Positions 33,744-41,891 of a stretch of DNA of 64,000 bases are shown piece by piece. Within the stretch, counting starts at the first letter, position 1; every line of letters starts with the position of its first letter. A program made the position numbers and the translations under genes. Under the pieces are notes generated by a model. That model saw nothing but the letters and a program-made list of their open reading frames with translations. It was not told the DNA's origin and did not search any database. The DNA comes from an uncultured Eubacterium sp. (lineage in GTDB: Bacteria > Bacillota > Clostridia > Oscillospirales > Acutalibacteraceae): positions 70,183 through 134,182 of the forward strand of contig CAJTZJ010000004.1 in NCBI GenBank assembly GCA_910583925.1, given 5' to 3'.

Positions 33744-34838
33744 TTATTCTCCGATTATTCTGCCGTTTTCAATATGAATGGTTTTTCCTTTTTTTAATCT
33801 TAAAATTGTATTCTTATCACAGCAGGTAATAAAAACCTGCCATTCTTTTATATGATTCAGAATATAATCCTGCCTTTTTTCATCCAGCTCGCTCATAACA
33901 TCATCAAGAAGCGCAACCGGCATAATTTCCGTTTTTTCTTTAAGAAGGCTCGATTCGGCAAGCTTTAAGGCAATAACACAGCTTCTTTGCTGCCCCTGGC
34001 TTCCGAAAATTCTTGCTTCTCTTCCGTTTATAAAAATTTCAAGATCATCTCTGTGCGCACCAACGGAAGTATTTTTATTTAAAATATCAACTGCTTTTTT
34101 ATGTTCAAGCTCTTCCAGCAATTTTTCTTCAATCTCAGCAGCAGATAAATTCTGATAATCAAAGCTTCCTTTTAAAACAAAATCAATTTCTTCTTTTCCT
34201 GAAGAAAGACCTTTGAAAACTTCTTTCGCATAGGGTAAAAGAGCTTCAACATATTTTTGCCTTTGAAAAATAATTTTTGAACATGTTTTTGCAAAATTCA
34301 AATTCCATACAAAAAGAATTTCATCAAGTCCTCCGTATTGCTGCATATCTCTTAAAACAATATTTCGCTGTGCAAGACATCGGTTATATTCCTTTAATGC
34401 ATTTCTGTAATTTGAATTAAGCTGGCATAAAGCATTGTCAATAAATTTTCTTCTCTCAATCGGCCCGTCTTTAATCATGGAAAGATGAACAGGGCTGAAT
34501 ATAACAGCCTTTATATCTTCTCCAAGCAAAGCAGGTGTTGATTTTTTTATCCCGTTTAGCATAGCAGATCTTTTATTTTTTATTAAAATTTCTGCATTCT
34601 GCTCTCTTTTATTACTAAAAAAGTCTGCTTTAATTTTAGAAAAATCCTTTGAAAACTGAACTAACTGACTGTCTTTAACACCCCGAAAGGATTTTGAGCC
34701 TGTAAACAGATAAACAGCCTCAAGCAGATTGGTTTTTCCCTGTGCATTTTCTCCGTAAATGATATTAACATCATCAAAATCCGCCTGTAAATTTTCAATA
34801 TTTCGAAAATTTTGAATTTCTATCCTGTTAATCTTCAT
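33744..34838 (-). CDS. recF: DNA replication and repair protein RecF
   Basis: A 364-residue SMC-like ATPase that helps load RecA at single-strand gaps. Walker A is GENAQGKTNLLEAV (near 30-43), the ABC signature-like FGSQGQQRSCVIALKLAE is near 280, and Walker B LLDDVMSELD near 320. It overlaps yaaA by 11 bases, and remB follows directly. This order is the standard origin cluster. Confidence 0.97.
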   Translation of the reverse strand: MKINRIEIQNFRNIENLQADFDDVNIIYGENAQGKTNLLEAVYLFTGSKSFRGVKDSQLVQFSKDFSKIKADFFSNKREQNAEILIKNKRSAMLNGIKKSTPALLGEDIKAVIFSPVHLSMIKDGPIERRKFIDNALCQLNSNYRNALKEYNRCLAQRNIVLRDMQQYGGLDEILFVWNLNFAKTCSKIIFQRQKYVEALLPYAKEVFKGLSSGKEEIDFVLKGSFDYQNLSAAEIEEKLLEELEHKKAVDILNKNTSVGAHRDDLEIFINGREARIFGSQGQQRSCVIALKLAESSLLKEKTEIMPVALLDDVMSELDEKRQDYILNHIKEWQVFITCCDKNTILRLKKGKTIHIENGRIIGE

Positions 34839-35076
34839 TTATAACTTCTAAATCTATATTTTTAACGGAAACAATATCTCCGTTTCTGATTTTCTTTCCT
34901 CTTGCCGTGCATCTTTCGCCGTTTACTCGGATATTATTTTCTTCAATCATCATTTTTGCAAAGCTGCCGCTTTCTGCAAGACCTGAAAATTTAAGCAGAC
35001 TGTCAAGCTTTATAAATTCTGTATTTATTTTTATGATTTCTTTCTGCCTTTCGGCAAGCTTTAATTTATATTTCAC
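34828..35076 (-). CDS. yaaA: S4-domain RNA-binding protein YaaA
   Basis: An 82-residue protein with one S4 domain. LDSLLKFSGLAESGSFAKMM is followed by IEENNIRVNGERCTARGKKI, the usual S4 core for RNA binding. It lies between dnaN and recF, overlapping both (11 bases each), as in most Firmicutes. It is thought to act on rRNA or ribosome assembly, but the exact role is not settled. Confidence 0.93.
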   Translation of the reverse strand: MKYKLKLAERQKEIIKINTEFIKLDSLLKFSGLAESGSFAKMMIEENNIRVNGERCTARGKKIRNGDIVSVKNIDLEVINED

Positions 35077-36178
35077 TTTTTAACCTCATCGGAAGCACTA
35101 AAAATAAGAAATTATCATTGTTAACGGGAAGAACCTTAACCGGGCTAACCGGACCTCCAAGTTCTATTCTTACCTCATCTGTATCTGCTGCATTAAGAGC
35201 ATCAAGCATATATTTTGAATTAAATCCGATTTCAACTCTTTCTCCGCTTACATTTGCATGCGTATAATCTACAACTCTTCCTCGAGCAGAAACGGTTGAA
35301 ACTCTCATTTCATCCTTATCAAACAGACATCGTATCGGATTTTTTGCATTATTTTCAACAACGGGAATTGCTCTTTCAATACAGGAAATGGCTTCTCTTG
35401 TATTAATCAAAACGGTTGTTGCACTTGCTTTCGGAACAGCAGCATGATAATCAAGAAAATCTCCGTCAAGAAGGCGGCTTATTACGCTGTAATCGCCGAT
35501 TTCAAAAATAATATGTCTTTTTCCAACGCTGATTGAAATATCCTTTGCTTCATCAACACCTGTTAATTTAATGATTTCTCTTATTGTTTTTTTAGGAACG
35601 ATAAATGAAAAATCCTCTCCCTCATAGCTGATTGCCTCTGTTGAAATCGCAAGCCTGTAGCCGTCAACACCGATAAGACGAAGCTGATTTAAACTCATTT
35701 CAAATTTCAAGCCGGTATGTACGGGCTTTGAATTTTCATTTTCGGCAACAGCAAATAAGGTCTGTGCAACCATTTTATGAAACATTCCTTTTTCAATAAA
35801 TAAAGGATAACCGCCTGATACACTCGGAAGCTCAGGATAATCATTTGCATCAATACCCGTAATATTATACTGCGCTGCACCGGATGTAATGGAAACGGAA
35901 GTTCCGTTTGTTTCAATTGTTACGGTATCTGCTGCAAGCTTGCGAACAATATCACAAAGAATTTTTGCATTGATAACAATAGAACCCGGTTCTGTAACGG
36001 TTGCCATAATCGTTGTTGTAATTCCGAATTCAAAATCATATCCCGTAAGACTTAAAATTTCAGTGCCGCATTCAATTAAAATTCCTTCTATAGTAGGAAT
36101 CGTAACCTTCTGGCTTACTGCCTTAAAAACATTTGCGCATGCTTCGTTTAATTTTTTTGTGTTGCAGCTGAATTTCAT
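35066..36178 (-). CDS. dnaN: DNA polymerase III sliding clamp (beta subunit)
   Basis: A 370-residue clamp that forms a dimeric ring holding polymerase on DNA. Three repeated clamp domains are visible at full length (about 1-125, 127-245, 250-370). The C-terminus reads FLFLVLPMRLKSEI, where the usual PMR motif is intact. GGAGG precedes the ATG. It lies 306 bp from dnaA, and that gap holds the oriC-like repeats and a -10-like TATAAT (36238-36233 on the minus strand). Confidence 0.98.
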   Translation of the reverse strand: MKFSCNTKKLNEACANVFKAVSQKVTIPTIEGILIECGTEILSLTGYDFEFGITTTIMATVTEPGSIVINAKILCDIVRKLAADTVTIETNGTSVSITSGAAQYNITGIDANDYPELPSVSGGYPLFIEKGMFHKMVAQTLFAVAENENSKPVHTGLKFEMSLNQLRLIGVDGYRLAISTEAISYEGEDFSFIVPKKTIREIIKLTGVDEAKDISISVGKRHIIFEIGDYSVISRLLDGDFLDYHAAVPKASATTVLINTREAISCIERAIPVVENNAKNPIRCLFDKDEMRVSTVSARGRVVDYTHANVSGERVEIGFNSKYMLDALNAADTDEVRIELGGPVSPVKVLPVNNDNFLFLVLPMRLKSEI

Positions 36179-36484
36179 TGTTTATCCTCCGTTTTTGAAA
36201 AAAATCAAAATTTTGTATTAATATAACAGGATAATTATAGTAGTAGTAATAAGGAATGTTGAAATTGTTGAAAACTATAATTTTCCTTTATATAAAGCCA
36301 AAAATGAATTTATTATTTTTAGTGATGGTCTGTTTATAATTTTTTGAAAATGTTTATAATTTTTGTTTTCAACATCTATTGTTCAAAACTTTATTGTTAA
36401 AACACAATAAGTTGTTGAAAACTTTTTATTTTTTCTGGATATTAAAAAAGAAAAGTCATCATTCAAAAAAATTAAAATTCCTGT
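36179..36484. promoter_or_regulatory. dnaA-dnaN intergenic region: candidate oriC repeats
   Basis: An AT-rich gap without genes. The 9-mer TGTTGAAAA occurs exactly at 36266-36274 and 36413-36421 and inverted at 36366-36374. Near copies lie at 36257-36265 (in tandem with the first) and at 36380-36388 and 36395-36403. A second direct repeat, TGTTTATAATTTTT, occurs at 36331 and 36351. No canonical TTATCCACA was seen here. The tandem copies lie just upstream of the probable dnaN -10. DnaA-box clusters occupy this position in other Firmicutes. Confidence 0.6.
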
Positions 36485-37867
36485 TTAATAATCTTCACTT
36501 TTTATATTATCAATCATATCTTCAATTCTTCTTTTAAGCTTGGAATCTGCTTCCATTTCTTTAATCAGCTCGTTGTAGTGAAAAAGAACGGTAGAATAAT
36601 TAAAGCCGAAAGTATCTCCGATAACTTCATAAGTACTGTTTGTTATCTCTCTCATAATGTAAATGGCAATTCGTCTTGCATGAACAATATTGGCTTTTCT
36701 TTTTTTGCTGTATAAATCTTCGGAAGAAATTCCCTCACATCTGCCGATTTCTTCAACAATTTTCTGAACTGTAATGGGAAGAGGCTGTGTATCTGTTGTA
36801 ACATCCTTGATAACTCTTTGAGCAAGCGCAATGGAAGGGGCCGTTCCTGAAAGATTGCTCATTGCAAAAAGCTTTTTTGTTGCTCCCTCAAGCTGCCTGA
36901 TATTTGTTTTTATTTTATCGGCAATAAATTCAACAACATTATCAGAAACTTCAAAATTAAGAAGATCTGCTTTTCTTTTTATAATTGCGCAGCGGGTTTC
37001 GTATTCAGGTGTTTTAACATCGGCAAGAAGCCCGTTTTCAAAACGGCTGCAAAGCCTTTCTGTTAAGCTTTTAATTTCTTTCGGGGGTCTGTCTGAGGTT
37101 AAAACAATCTGCTTTCCGTTTTCAATAAGAGAATTAAAAGTATGAAAAAATTCCTCTTCCGTTTGTTCTTTTCCGGCAATAAATTGAATATCGTCTATTA
37201 AAAGAACATCAACATTTCTGAATTTATCCCTGAATTCATCAACTCTTTTTTTACCAAGTGCATCAATAAATTCATTTGTGAAATCTTCAGATCTGGTTGA
37301 TATAATTTTAAGTGCAGGATATTTTTTATGAATATCACAGCATATTGCATTTAAAAGGTGTGTTTTTCCGAGTCCTGATTTTCCGTAAATAAAAAGAGGA
37401 TTATAATTGCTGAATGTGTTTTCTGCTTTAACGGAACCGCCTGGATTATCTGCAACAGCCATTGATGCTCTGTATGCAAATCTGTTTGACGGTCCTTCAA
37501 TAAAGGTATCAAAAGTAAATTGATCCGCCGGTAAATTATCTGAATTTACGATTGCTTCATTAACATTTTTTGCTTTTTCTTTATCTCTTTCAAAATCATT
37601 TTTATAAAAGATAGATTCTTCATTCGGGCATTCATAAGTAAGCTCAACATCAAAACCGATAGCCTCTTCAAATGCTTTTTTCAGAAAATCATCATATTTT
37701 TCAGAAACAATTTTCTTTTTCATCGGGCTTATTAAATAAATTGTAAAAGTGTTATTTTCAAAGCTTGTTATTTTTATATCTTTTATCCAGCAGTCAAAAG
37801 CGGTTGATGAAATTTTCGGTCTGCAATAATCCAAAACAGCTTTCAAAATATCATTATATGTATCCAT
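36485..37867 (-). CDS. dnaA: Chromosomal replication initiator DnaA
   Basis: A 460-residue initiator ATPase. Domain I (about 1-80) and a short linker precede the AAA+ domain, with Walker A YGKSGLGKTHLL (near 158), Walker B VLLIDDIQF and sensor/arginine-finger segments. Domain IV (about 365-460) reads IVHARRIAIYIMREITNSTY then FGFNYSTVLFHYNEL. The usual PRQ is ARR, so the minor-groove Arg is kept. The usual GGRDHTTVLHA is FNYSTVLFH, so the Asp-His-Thr base-contact triad is Asn-Tyr-Ser and one residue is missing. AAAGGAG lies at good spacing before the ATG. Confidence 0.97.
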   Translation of the reverse strand: MDTYNDILKAVLDYCRPKISSTAFDCWIKDIKITSFENNTFTIYLISPMKKKIVSEKYDDFLKKAFEEAIGFDVELTYECPNEESIFYKNDFERDKEKAKNVNEAIVNSDNLPADQFTFDTFIEGPSNRFAYRASMAVADNPGGSVKAENTFSNYNPLFIYGKSGLGKTHLLNAICCDIHKKYPALKIISTRSEDFTNEFIDALGKKRVDEFRDKFRNVDVLLIDDIQFIAGKEQTEEEFFHTFNSLIENGKQIVLTSDRPPKEIKSLTERLCSRFENGLLADVKTPEYETRCAIIKRKADLLNFEVSDNVVEFIADKIKTNIRQLEGATKKLFAMSNLSGTAPSIALAQRVIKDVTTDTQPLPITVQKIVEEIGRCEGISSEDLYSKKRKANIVHARRIAIYIMREITNSTYEVIGDTFGFNYSTVLFHYNELIKEMEADSKLKRRIEDMIDNIKSEDY

Positions 37868-37938
37868 TGTTTCTCCTTTTATTTTTAGCTATGATAAACG
37901 ATAATTTATTTTATCGCGGAAAAATCCAATATATTTTT

Positions 37939-37967
37939 ATTATAACATTGTTTTAAATTATATTCAA
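37939..37967 (-). promoter_or_regulatory. dnaA promoter
   Basis: Minus-strand TTGAAT (37967-37962), 17 bp and TATAAT (37944-37939), about 70 bp ahead of dnaA. Confidence 0.75.
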
Positions 37968-38044
37968 TACTTATTTATAAATATTATATAAATATATATA
38001 TATAATAAAATATATAAATACAGATATTGTTAATAAATATCATA
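37968..38044. other. Extremely AT-rich stretch next to dnaA, possible unwinding element
   Basis: This stretch is almost pure A/T with a run of alternating TA (about 37985-38010). It lies between the back-to-back dnaA and LCP-like gene promoters, at the point where gene orientation switches. It could be the origin unwinding element, but AT-rich promoter DNA is an equally simple reading. Confidence 0.4.
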
Positions 38045-38073
38045 TTGTATTCATTAAATAACTAATGTATAAT
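38045..38073 (+). promoter_or_regulatory. Promoter of the LCP-like gene
   Basis: TTGTAT (38045-38050), 17 bp and TATAAT (38068-38073), about 70 bp before the start. Confidence 0.65.
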
Positions 38074-38141
38074 GATAAGCAAGAAAAATTATTATAAAAA
38101 TTTTTTATTTATATATTGCTTTTCGTTAAGAGGATGATACA

Positions 38142-39056
38142 ATGCGTTTATTTAAAAACCGCGGTGATATATATATTCCGTCTACAAAATTTAAATCAGA
38201 TTTAGAGCAGAAGATATTATTTGCTGTTCTTGCTTTTATTGTTGTTTTTACAATTGTTTTTTTAGCAATTTTCGGAATAGAATATGATTTTTCGGTAAAA
38301 AAATTTTTTAAACCGAATAATTTTGAAATTACAGAAGAGGATAATTCGAAAAATCTTCCGAATGTAAGCGGTAAAAATAATTTTCTTTTTATTATGAATA
38401 ATAAGGATACAGATGATATCTATGTTTGCTCGTTAATTCAGGCAGATCTTGATGATTTATCTTATTCAGTTTGCACCATAAATGCAGAAACTGAAATTGA
38501 CGGAAATAAAATTTCCGATATTTATAAAAAAGGCAATGCCGGAAATGTTTTAAATGCCGTCAGCAGCCTTTTCGGAATCGAAATAGATTATTTTATCAGC
38601 CAGAATATAAAGGAATACAGAGATGTTTTTGATTATATGGGAGAAATAAATTATACTGTTTCGGAAGATATAAGATATAAGGATAATTCTTATTACGGCT
38701 TTAATATAAAAGTAAGCAGCGGAAATCAAAAAATAGACGGTGATTTATCTTCAAAATTAATGAGATATTATTTAACGCAGGAAAGATATGATTTGGTAAA
38801 TAATTTAATATTAAATGCCTTGTCACAGCAGATTAATCCTGAAAACTATGAAAGAAAGGAAAAGATTTTTTCAAGATTGATTGATAATTCCGTAACCAAT
38901 ATAACCGTTAAGAATTATAATGAAGCAGATGATGAAATCAGGGTTTTAAGCGATGAAACAACGGGTGCAGCGATTTATTCCGTTTCTCCCATTTATAATG
39001 GCAATGAAATTGTTTCCTCATCCATTGATGAAATAAAAGGATATTTTGAAAAATAA
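38142..39056 (+). CDS. LCP-like membrane protein, probably non-canonical
   Basis: A 304-residue protein with a basic N-terminus, one membrane segment (about 27-47) and an extracellular domain. The fold resembles LytR-CpsA-Psr: NNFLFIMNNKDTDDIYVCSL, YSVCTINAETEI, and LFGIEIDYFISQNIKEYRDV then FDYMGEINYTV follow the LCP order. The usual catalytic-site motifs are missing or altered: there is no S/P-RD-x-Y-type Arg after the second strand, and the LNGEQALxYxRxR block is replaced by KIDGDLSSKLMRYYLTQERY. It may therefore bind rather than transfer polymers. It precedes folE by 89 bases and may share its transcript. Confidence 0.7.
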   Translation: MRLFKNRGDIYIPSTKFKSDLEQKILFAVLAFIVVFTIVFLAIFGIEYDFSVKKFFKPNNFEITEEDNSKNLPNVSGKNNFLFIMNNKDTDDIYVCSLIQADLDDLSYSVCTINAETEIDGNKISDIYKKGNAGNVLNAVSSLFGIEIDYFISQNIKEYRDVFDYMGEINYTVSEDIRYKDNSYYGFNIKVSSGNQKIDGDLSSKLMRYYLTQERYDLVNNLILNALSQQINPENYERKEKIFSRLIDNSVTNITVKNYNEADDEIRVLSDETTGAAIYSVSPIYNGNEIVSSSIDEIKGYFEK

Positions 39057-39078
39057 AAATAGTATAAATTTTAAATAA

Positions 39079-39137
39079 CGCCTTGCAGGCCACACAAGGT
39101 ATTGAAAATAATTTTGCTATTTGTGGCCGGAAAGGCG
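39079..39137 (+). promoter_or_regulatory. folE leader hairpin that pairs with the ribosome binding site
   Basis: Outer stem CGCCTT (39079-39084) with AAGGCG (39132-39137); inner stem GGCCACA (39088-39094) with TGTGGCC (39122-39128); and an A/T-rich apical region. The only Shine-Dalgarno-like element for folE, AAAGG at 39131-39135, is inside the outer stem. It does not match a riboswitch class I know, including the THF riboswitch. Confidence 0.6.
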
Positions 39138-39145
39138 CAGAAAAT

Positions 39146-39715
39146 ATGATAACAGAAGAAAATAAAAGAAAAATAGAAAAGGCCGTAAAGGATATTTTAG
39201 AGGCTGTCGGAGAAAATCCTGAAAGAGCAGGACTTCTTGAAACACCGAAAAGAGTTGCAAATATGTATGAAGAAATATTTGCAGGTTTAAGTGAAAATCC
39301 GGATAAGCATCTGAAATTTTTTGATGAAAAATCTAATGATGATATGGTTATTGTAAGAGATATTCCGTTTGCATCTATGTGTGAGCATCATCTTCTGCCG
39401 TTTGTCGGCAAGGCTCATATTGCATATATTCCAAGCGATAATAAAATAATCGGTTTATCAAAGCTTGCAAGAATTGTTGATAATTTTGCTAAAAAACCTC
39501 AGGTTCAGGAAAGATTAACGCATGATATTGCTGATTTTCTTGAAGAAAAGATGAATCCAAAGGGTGTAGCTGTTATTATCAAAGCAGAGCATATGTGTAT
39601 GACAATAAGAGGAGCAAAGGCTCCCGGCAGTAAAACGCAGACTTCGGCACTAAGAGGAATTATGCGCTCTGATTCAAGAACAAGATCAGAGGTGCTTGCT
39701 CTTCTTGATAAATAA
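39146..39715 (+). CDS. folE: GTP cyclohydrolase I
   Basis: A 189-residue enzyme converting GTP to 7,8-dihydroneopterin triphosphate, the first step of folate synthesis. The zinc-site and active-site motifs are FASMCEHHLLPFVGKAHIAY (Cys and His) and AEHMCMTIRGAKAPGSKT. The C-terminus is typical (SEVLALL). The ATG at 39146 is chosen because the family start MITEENKRKIEKAVKDIL follows. The in-frame TTG at 39083 would place the leader hairpin in the coding region. It heads folE-folP-folB-folK. Confidence 0.96.
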   Translation: MITEENKRKIEKAVKDILEAVGENPERAGLLETPKRVANMYEEIFAGLSENPDKHLKFFDEKSNDDMVIVRDIPFASMCEHHLLPFVGKAHIAYIPSDNKIIGLSKLARIVDNFAKKPQVQERLTHDIADFLEEKMNPKGVAVIIKAEHMCMTIRGAKAPGSKTQTSALRGIMRSDSRTRSEVLALLDK

Positions 39716-39731
39716 AAAAGGAGAATAAAAA

Positions 39732-40535
39732 ATGATTTGGAATTGCGGCAAAAATCAAATCAAATACGGAGAAAAAATATTAATAATGGGAATTGTTAAT
39801 GTTACTCCGGATTCCTTTTCGGATGGCGGAGATAATTTTGTTTCTGAAAAGGCAGTTCAAACAGCTTTAAAAATGGAAAAAGATGGTGCTGATATCATTG
39901 ATATAGGAGGTCAATCAACACGCCCGGGGCATATTCCTGTTTCAGAGGAGGAGGAATGGAAGCGTTTAGAACCTGTTTTAAAGGAATTAAATGGTAAGCT
40001 TTCTGTTCCTGTTTCAATTGATACATATTATCCTTATGTAGCAGAAAGGGCTGTAAAACAGGGTGCATCCATTATTAATGATGTTTCGGGTATTATCAAT
40101 AAGGATATGGCAAAAGTCGTTAAAAACAGCAATGCAGGCTGGATAATTATGCATAATGGGGATGGGGATATACCTGAGGTAAAGGAATTCTTTGAAAAAG
40201 CAGTAAGAGAATCGGAAAGCCTTGGTGTTAATAAAAATCAGCTTTGCCTTGATATGGGGATAGGTTTTGGTAAAACAAGGCAGCAGGATATGAGCCTTAT
40301 TTCAAATGTTTCAAAGTACAAATTAAACGGATTTCCTCTTCTTTTGGGAACAAGCAGAAAGCGTGTTATAAAAGAAGGAACAGGCCAGGAAAATCCTAAA
40401 ATGCGTATCTACGGCAATATAGCTGCTGATACGGCGGCAATTTTCGGCGGTGTTGATATTATAAGGCTTCACGATGTGGAAAATGAAAAGCAGGGAATTT
40501 ATATGGCTGAAGCACTTAAGAAAAATTTAAAATAA
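39732..40535 (+). CDS. folP: Dihydropteroate synthase
   Basis: A 267-residue TIM-barrel enzyme that joins p-aminobenzoate to the pterin diphosphate; it is the sulfonamide target. The two family signatures are clear: MGIVNVTPDSFSDGG (near 19) and DIIDIGGQSTRPG (near 55). Also present are IDTYYPYVAE, IINDVSG, LDMGIGFGKT and LLGTSRKRVI. AAAGGAG lies ahead of the ATG, 16 bases after folE. Confidence 0.97.
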   Translation: MIWNCGKNQIKYGEKILIMGIVNVTPDSFSDGGDNFVSEKAVQTALKMEKDGADIIDIGGQSTRPGHIPVSEEEEWKRLEPVLKELNGKLSVPVSIDTYYPYVAERAVKQGASIINDVSGIINKDMAKVVKNSNAGWIIMHNGDGDIPEVKEFFEKAVRESESLGVNKNQLCLDMGIGFGKTRQQDMSLISNVSKYKLNGFPLLLGTSRKRVIKEGTGQENPKMRIYGNIAADTAAIFGGVDIIRLHDVENEKQGIYMAEALKKNLK

Positions 40536-40578
40536 AGACAGAAATATCTTTAAAAAGAAGAAAAAGGTTTTATAAGTT

Positions 40579-40941
40579 ATGGACAAAATTTTAATTAATG
40601 GTTTAAAGCTTTTTGCATATCACGGTGTTAATCCCGAAGAAAAAGAAAATGGTCAGAATTTTATTTTTGATATTGAATTATCGGTTAATATGAACAAAGC
40701 TTGTTACAGTGATCATGTTGAAGATACGGTAAGCTATGCAAAGGTGGTTAAAACCGTACGCCGTATTTTTACATCGCAGAAGTATGATTTGCTTGAAAAA
40801 TGTGCACAGGTAGTTTCCGATGCAATTTTTGAAGAATATCCCGATGTTTTAAAAATTGAATTAATGCTTAAAAAGCCGGAAGCACCTGTATCTGCGGAAT
40901 TTTCGTATATGGGTGTTCATATTTCACGCAGCAGGAGCTAA
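40579..40941 (+). CDS. folB: Dihydroneopterin aldolase
   Basis: A 120-residue enzyme that cleaves dihydroneopterin to hydroxymethyl-dihydropterin. The signature LFAYHGVNPEEKENGQNFIF is at residues 12-31, with the catalytic Glu and Tyr region, followed by VSYAKVVKTV and KPEAPVSAEFSYMGVHISRS. The length is standard. The ribosome binding site is weak (AAAAAGG about 11 bases upstream). The third gene of the folate operon. Confidence 0.95.
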   Translation: MDKILINGLKLFAYHGVNPEEKENGQNFIFDIELSVNMNKACYSDHVEDTVSYAKVVKTVRRIFTSQKYDLLEKCAQVVSDAIFEEYPDVLKIELMLKKPEAPVSAEFSYMGVHISRSRS

Positions 40942-40947
40942 TAAATT

Positions 40948-41445
40948 ATGAGATATATACTTGGAATAGGAACAAATATCGGAAACAGAATGGAAAATAT
41001 CGAAAATTGTATTGATGCTATAAATTTAACTCCGTATACAGATGTTTTAATCCGTTCCGGAATTTATGAAACTGAGCCTGTCGGTTATGTAAGACAACAG
41101 AATTTTTATAATTGCAATGTTCTTGTGGAAAGCGCGCTTGAACCGCATGAAATGCTGGGAATGTGCCTTGGAATTGAAAGCGGCTTCGGCAGAATCAGGG
41201 CAATAAAAAACGGTCCTCGTATTCTTGATATTGATTTATTAATGGCAGAGGATTATAAAACAAAAACAAAAAATTTAACCTGCCCGCATCCAAGAATGCT
41301 TGAAAGACGCTTTGTGCTGCAACCGATGCTGGATCTTTTTGAAAACGGAATTGCTTTCGGACTGGATATAAAGTCTTATCTTGAAAATATTAGTGGTCAG
41401 GATGTTATAAAAATTGAAGAAAAAATAGATTATAATATTATGTAA
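40948..41445 (+). CDS. folK: Hydroxymethyl-dihydropterin pyrophosphokinase
   Basis: A 165-residue kinase that activates hydroxymethyl-dihydropterin before FolP. It starts RYILGIGTNIGNRMENIE, has YETEPVGYVRQQNFYNCNV, and the signature RIRAIKNGPRILDIDLLMAE followed by CPHPRMLERRFVLQPM. It begins 6 bases after folB and ends the operon at a terminator. No dihydrofolate synthase or pabA/B is in this window. Confidence 0.96.
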   Translation: MRYILGIGTNIGNRMENIENCIDAINLTPYTDVLIRSGIYETEPVGYVRQQNFYNCNVLVESALEPHEMLGMCLGIESGFGRIRAIKNGPRILDIDLLMAEDYKTKTKNLTCPHPRMLERRFVLQPMLDLFENGIAFGLDIKSYLENISGQDVIKIEEKIDYNIM

Positions 41446-41468
41446 AAGGGCAGCATAGCTACCCTTTT
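41444..41468 (+). terminator. Terminator of the folate operon
   Basis: AAAAGGG (41444-41450) pairs with CCCTTTT (41462-41468), with an inner AGC/GCT pairing and a long T-run. It overlaps the folK stop codon. Confidence 0.88.
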
Positions 41469-41472
41469 TTTG

Positions 41473-41649
41473 TTACATAAATGAAGAAACAGTATCTACA
41501 AAATCTGAAACTTTATTTACGGCTTTTTGCATGGCTTTTTTTGTGTTTTTGCTGGTTGAATTCATTGAAGATGTTGCTGCTGCAACTGCTGAACCTACTG
41601 CCATTGCAACGCCAACGCCTTTAATGATGTTTGCTGTCTTTTTTTTCAT
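41473..41649 (-). CDS. Small exported or membrane protein of 58 residues
   Basis: A short reading frame with an excellent ribosome binding site (GAGGAG, 8 bases before ATG at 41649). The product starts MKKKTANIIKGVGVAMAVGS, continues with an Ala-rich hydrophobic stretch to about residue 28 (AVAAATSS), then an amphipathic, Lys-rich tail ending VSDFVDTVSSFM. The first part looks like a signal or anchor helix. The function is unknown. It is convergent with folK, the two stop codons being only about 28 bases apart. Confidence 0.7.
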   Translation of the reverse strand: MKKKTANIIKGVGVAMAVGSAVAAATSSMNSTSKNTKKAMQKAVNKVSDFVDTVSSFM

Positions 41650-41842
41650 AATTTTTTCTCCTCAATTCATAATTCTGCACTTTTTTTGTGCAATACTATT
41701 GTTTGCGAAGAATGAAATTTTAAAAGTTAAAATAAATGCTATTCAATACTATTTTTAGTAAAAAGAATGTTTTTAAAGAATATATTTAAATATTTTAATG
41801 AACAGCAAAATTTTATAAATGGTAATTTTTTTATAAAAAAAA

Positions 41843-41874
41843 GCAATGCAAAAACATTTCTGTTTCTGCATTGC
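41843..41874 (-). terminator. Terminator of fba
   Basis: GCAATGCA (41843-41850) pairs with TGCATTGC (41867-41874), and on the minus strand a run of eight T follows. The rest of 41650-41842 is AT-rich, with no gene seen apart from the leader of the small protein. Confidence 0.9.
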
Positions 41875-41891
41875 CGTTTTATTAATCATTA

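Noticed and set aside
39083..39145. N-terminal extension of FolE from TTG
   Set aside because: It is not family-like and overlaps the leader hairpin, with no ribosome binding site.
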